A stretch of 6,989 nucleotides of DNA from Hyphomicrobium sp. Its GTDB lineage: Bacteria; Pseudomonadota; Alphaproteobacteria; Rhizobiales; Hyphomicrobiaceae. The notes beneath the pieces are model-generated. The model worked only from the letters and a program-made list of their open reading frames with translations. It was not told the DNA's origin and did not search any database. The position numbers and the translations under genes were made by a program. Numbering within the stretch: the stretch's first letter is position 1; every line of letters starts with the position of its first letter. The stretch is taken from contig JAUVPN010000143.1 of assembly GCA_030598645.1 (NCBI GenBank), positions 1-6,989 on the forward strand, in the 5' to 3' direction. This document shows positions 6,798 through 6,989 of this stretch, in pieces.

Positions 6798-6827
6798 GGG
6801 GGGGGGTGCCTCATATGACCCCCCTCC
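6798..6827. repeat. GC-rich hairpin G9/C6
   Basis: GGGGGGT (6801-6807) pairs perfectly with ACCCCCC (6818-6824). The stem extends to 10 bp through a G-T wobble (6800/6825) and two more G-C pairs (6798-6799 with 6826-6827), around a 10-base loop GCCTCATATG. No T-run follows on either strand, so it is not a classic terminator. It sits in the leader of the next gene. Confidence 0.6.
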
Positions 6828-6847
6828 GTTCGTCCACCTGCCCCTAA
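6815..6847 (+). CDS. Possible 10-codon leader ORF
   Basis: ATG at 6815, eight bases after the G9 run that could serve as a ribosome binding site, opens a short frame reading MTPLRSSTCP and stopping at TAA 6845-6847. It lies 73 bases before the next gene. It could be a translated leader peptide or mere chance. A 10-codon frame is common at random, and the start codon is buried in the G9/C6 hairpin. There is no homology I recognise. Confidence 0.15.
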   Translation: MTPLRSSTCP

Positions 6848-6910
6848 GGTAGAGGAATTCCAACACCCCAAAGGTAAGGAGCGGGCGGGTCACATCTGTC
6901 TACTGGTTGG

Positions 6911-6915
6911 GGAGG
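6911..6915 (+). promoter_or_regulatory. Ribosome binding site of the right-edge gene
   Basis: GGAGG at 6911-6915, five bases before the ATG at 6921. Together with the open frame it selects this ATG over the in-frame ATG at 6954, which lacks a site. The sequence is also one arm of a stem-loop (6909-6917 with 6936-6944). Confidence 0.6.
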
Positions 6916-6920
6916 GTCAA

Positions 6921-6989
6921 ATGGCCTTTTATGACACCCTCTTCCAATTGGGGATGGACTTGACTCGTTCAAGCACCGCCCAAGAGGAA
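6921..6989 (+). CDS. 5' end of a gene cut by the window edge; possibly adenosylmethionine decarboxylase
   Basis: Twenty-three codons are visible, beginning MAFYDTLFQLG and continuing MDLTRSSTAQEE, open to the right edge. GGAGG lies five bases upstream, so this is likely a real start. The FQLGMDLTRSSTAQ-type beginning resembles, from memory only, the N-terminal leader of alphaproteobacterial adenosylmethionine decarboxylases (decarboxylated SAM for spermidine synthesis). No catalytic region is in view, so the product name is tentative and I assign no symbol. The leader upstream is unusually structured. It is preceded by the probable terminator of the AsmA gene, so it likely has its own promoter between about 6767 and 6905. 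Confidence 0.6.
   Translation, partial: MAFYDTLFQLGMDLTRSSTAQEE

Larger units (their letters stand above)
6686..6920. other. Homopolymer- and hairpin-rich noncoding region
   Basis: These 235 bases hold runs of T8 (6759-6766), T7 (6781-6787), G9 (6798-6806) and C6 (6819-6824). TTGGCGC (6765-6771) and GCGCCAA (6791-6797) form an inverted repeat. The G9 and C6 runs form a strong hairpin. A 10-codon ORF lies at 6815-6847. The left part looks like the transcription end of the AsmA gene. The right part is the leader of the gene starting at 6921. Confidence 0.6.

Noticed and set aside
6433..6871. Open frames on the - strand over the AsmA 3' end and the homopolymer region
   Set aside because: They depend on low-complexity DNA and lie opposite a clear coding region.
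6686..6989. Insertion sequence end at the right edge
   Set aside because: The GGGTCANAT repeats first suggested one, but no terminal inverted repeat, target duplication or transposase is visible, and the region is explained as the leader of a normal gene start.
1..6989. CRISPR array, toxin-antitoxin pair, phage or defence genes
   Set aside because: No regularly spaced repeats and no coding region with such features on either strand.

Overview
The window reads as a piece of an alphaproteobacterial chromosome, most likely from a methylotroph of the Hyphomicrobium/Methylobacterium kind. I infer this from four things: moderately high GC; a PqqA precursor with the Methylobacterium-like core GLEVTSY...AEID; an intracellular polyhydroxybutyrate (PHB) depolymerase of the Cys-nucleophile type; and a PolA with an intact proofreading domain and a long Ala/Lys linker. 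No transposase, integrase, CRISPR array or rRNA is visible.

Layout from left to right. (1) 1-2342, + strand: DNA polymerase I (polA), cut at its 5' end by the window edge, with intact 3'-5' exonuclease and polymerase domains. (2) 2506-2595, + strand: a 29-codon pqqA, too short for routine ORF calling, with a strong ribosome binding site and an intrinsic terminator straight after it. No other pqq gene is in the window. (3) 2730-4037, - strand: PHB depolymerase (phaZ), convergent with pqqA. A 19-bp palindrome containing CTGC-N3-GCAG, the operator form I recall for the PHB regulator PhaR, lies directly 5' of its ribosome binding site. (4) 4038-4372: a divergent regulatory region with several dyads and a tRNA-like fragment. 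(5) 4373-6685, + strand: an AsmA-family envelope protein with one N-terminal membrane anchor. (6) 6686-6920: noncoding DNA rich in homopolymer runs and hairpins. (7) 6921-6989, + strand: the first 23 codons of another gene, cut by the right edge and tentatively similar to alphaproteobacterial adenosylmethionine decarboxylases.

The genes do not form one operon or pathway. polA and the AsmA gene are housekeeping or envelope genes. pqqA supplies the peptide that becomes the cofactor PQQ for periplasmic methanol and alcohol dehydrogenases, and phaZ mobilises stored PHB. The points most worth checking are the solitary pqqA with its own terminator, the PhaR-like operator at phaZ, the tRNA-Asn-like fragment, and the structured leader of the right-edge gene. 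I see no convincing wholly new multi-gene system.
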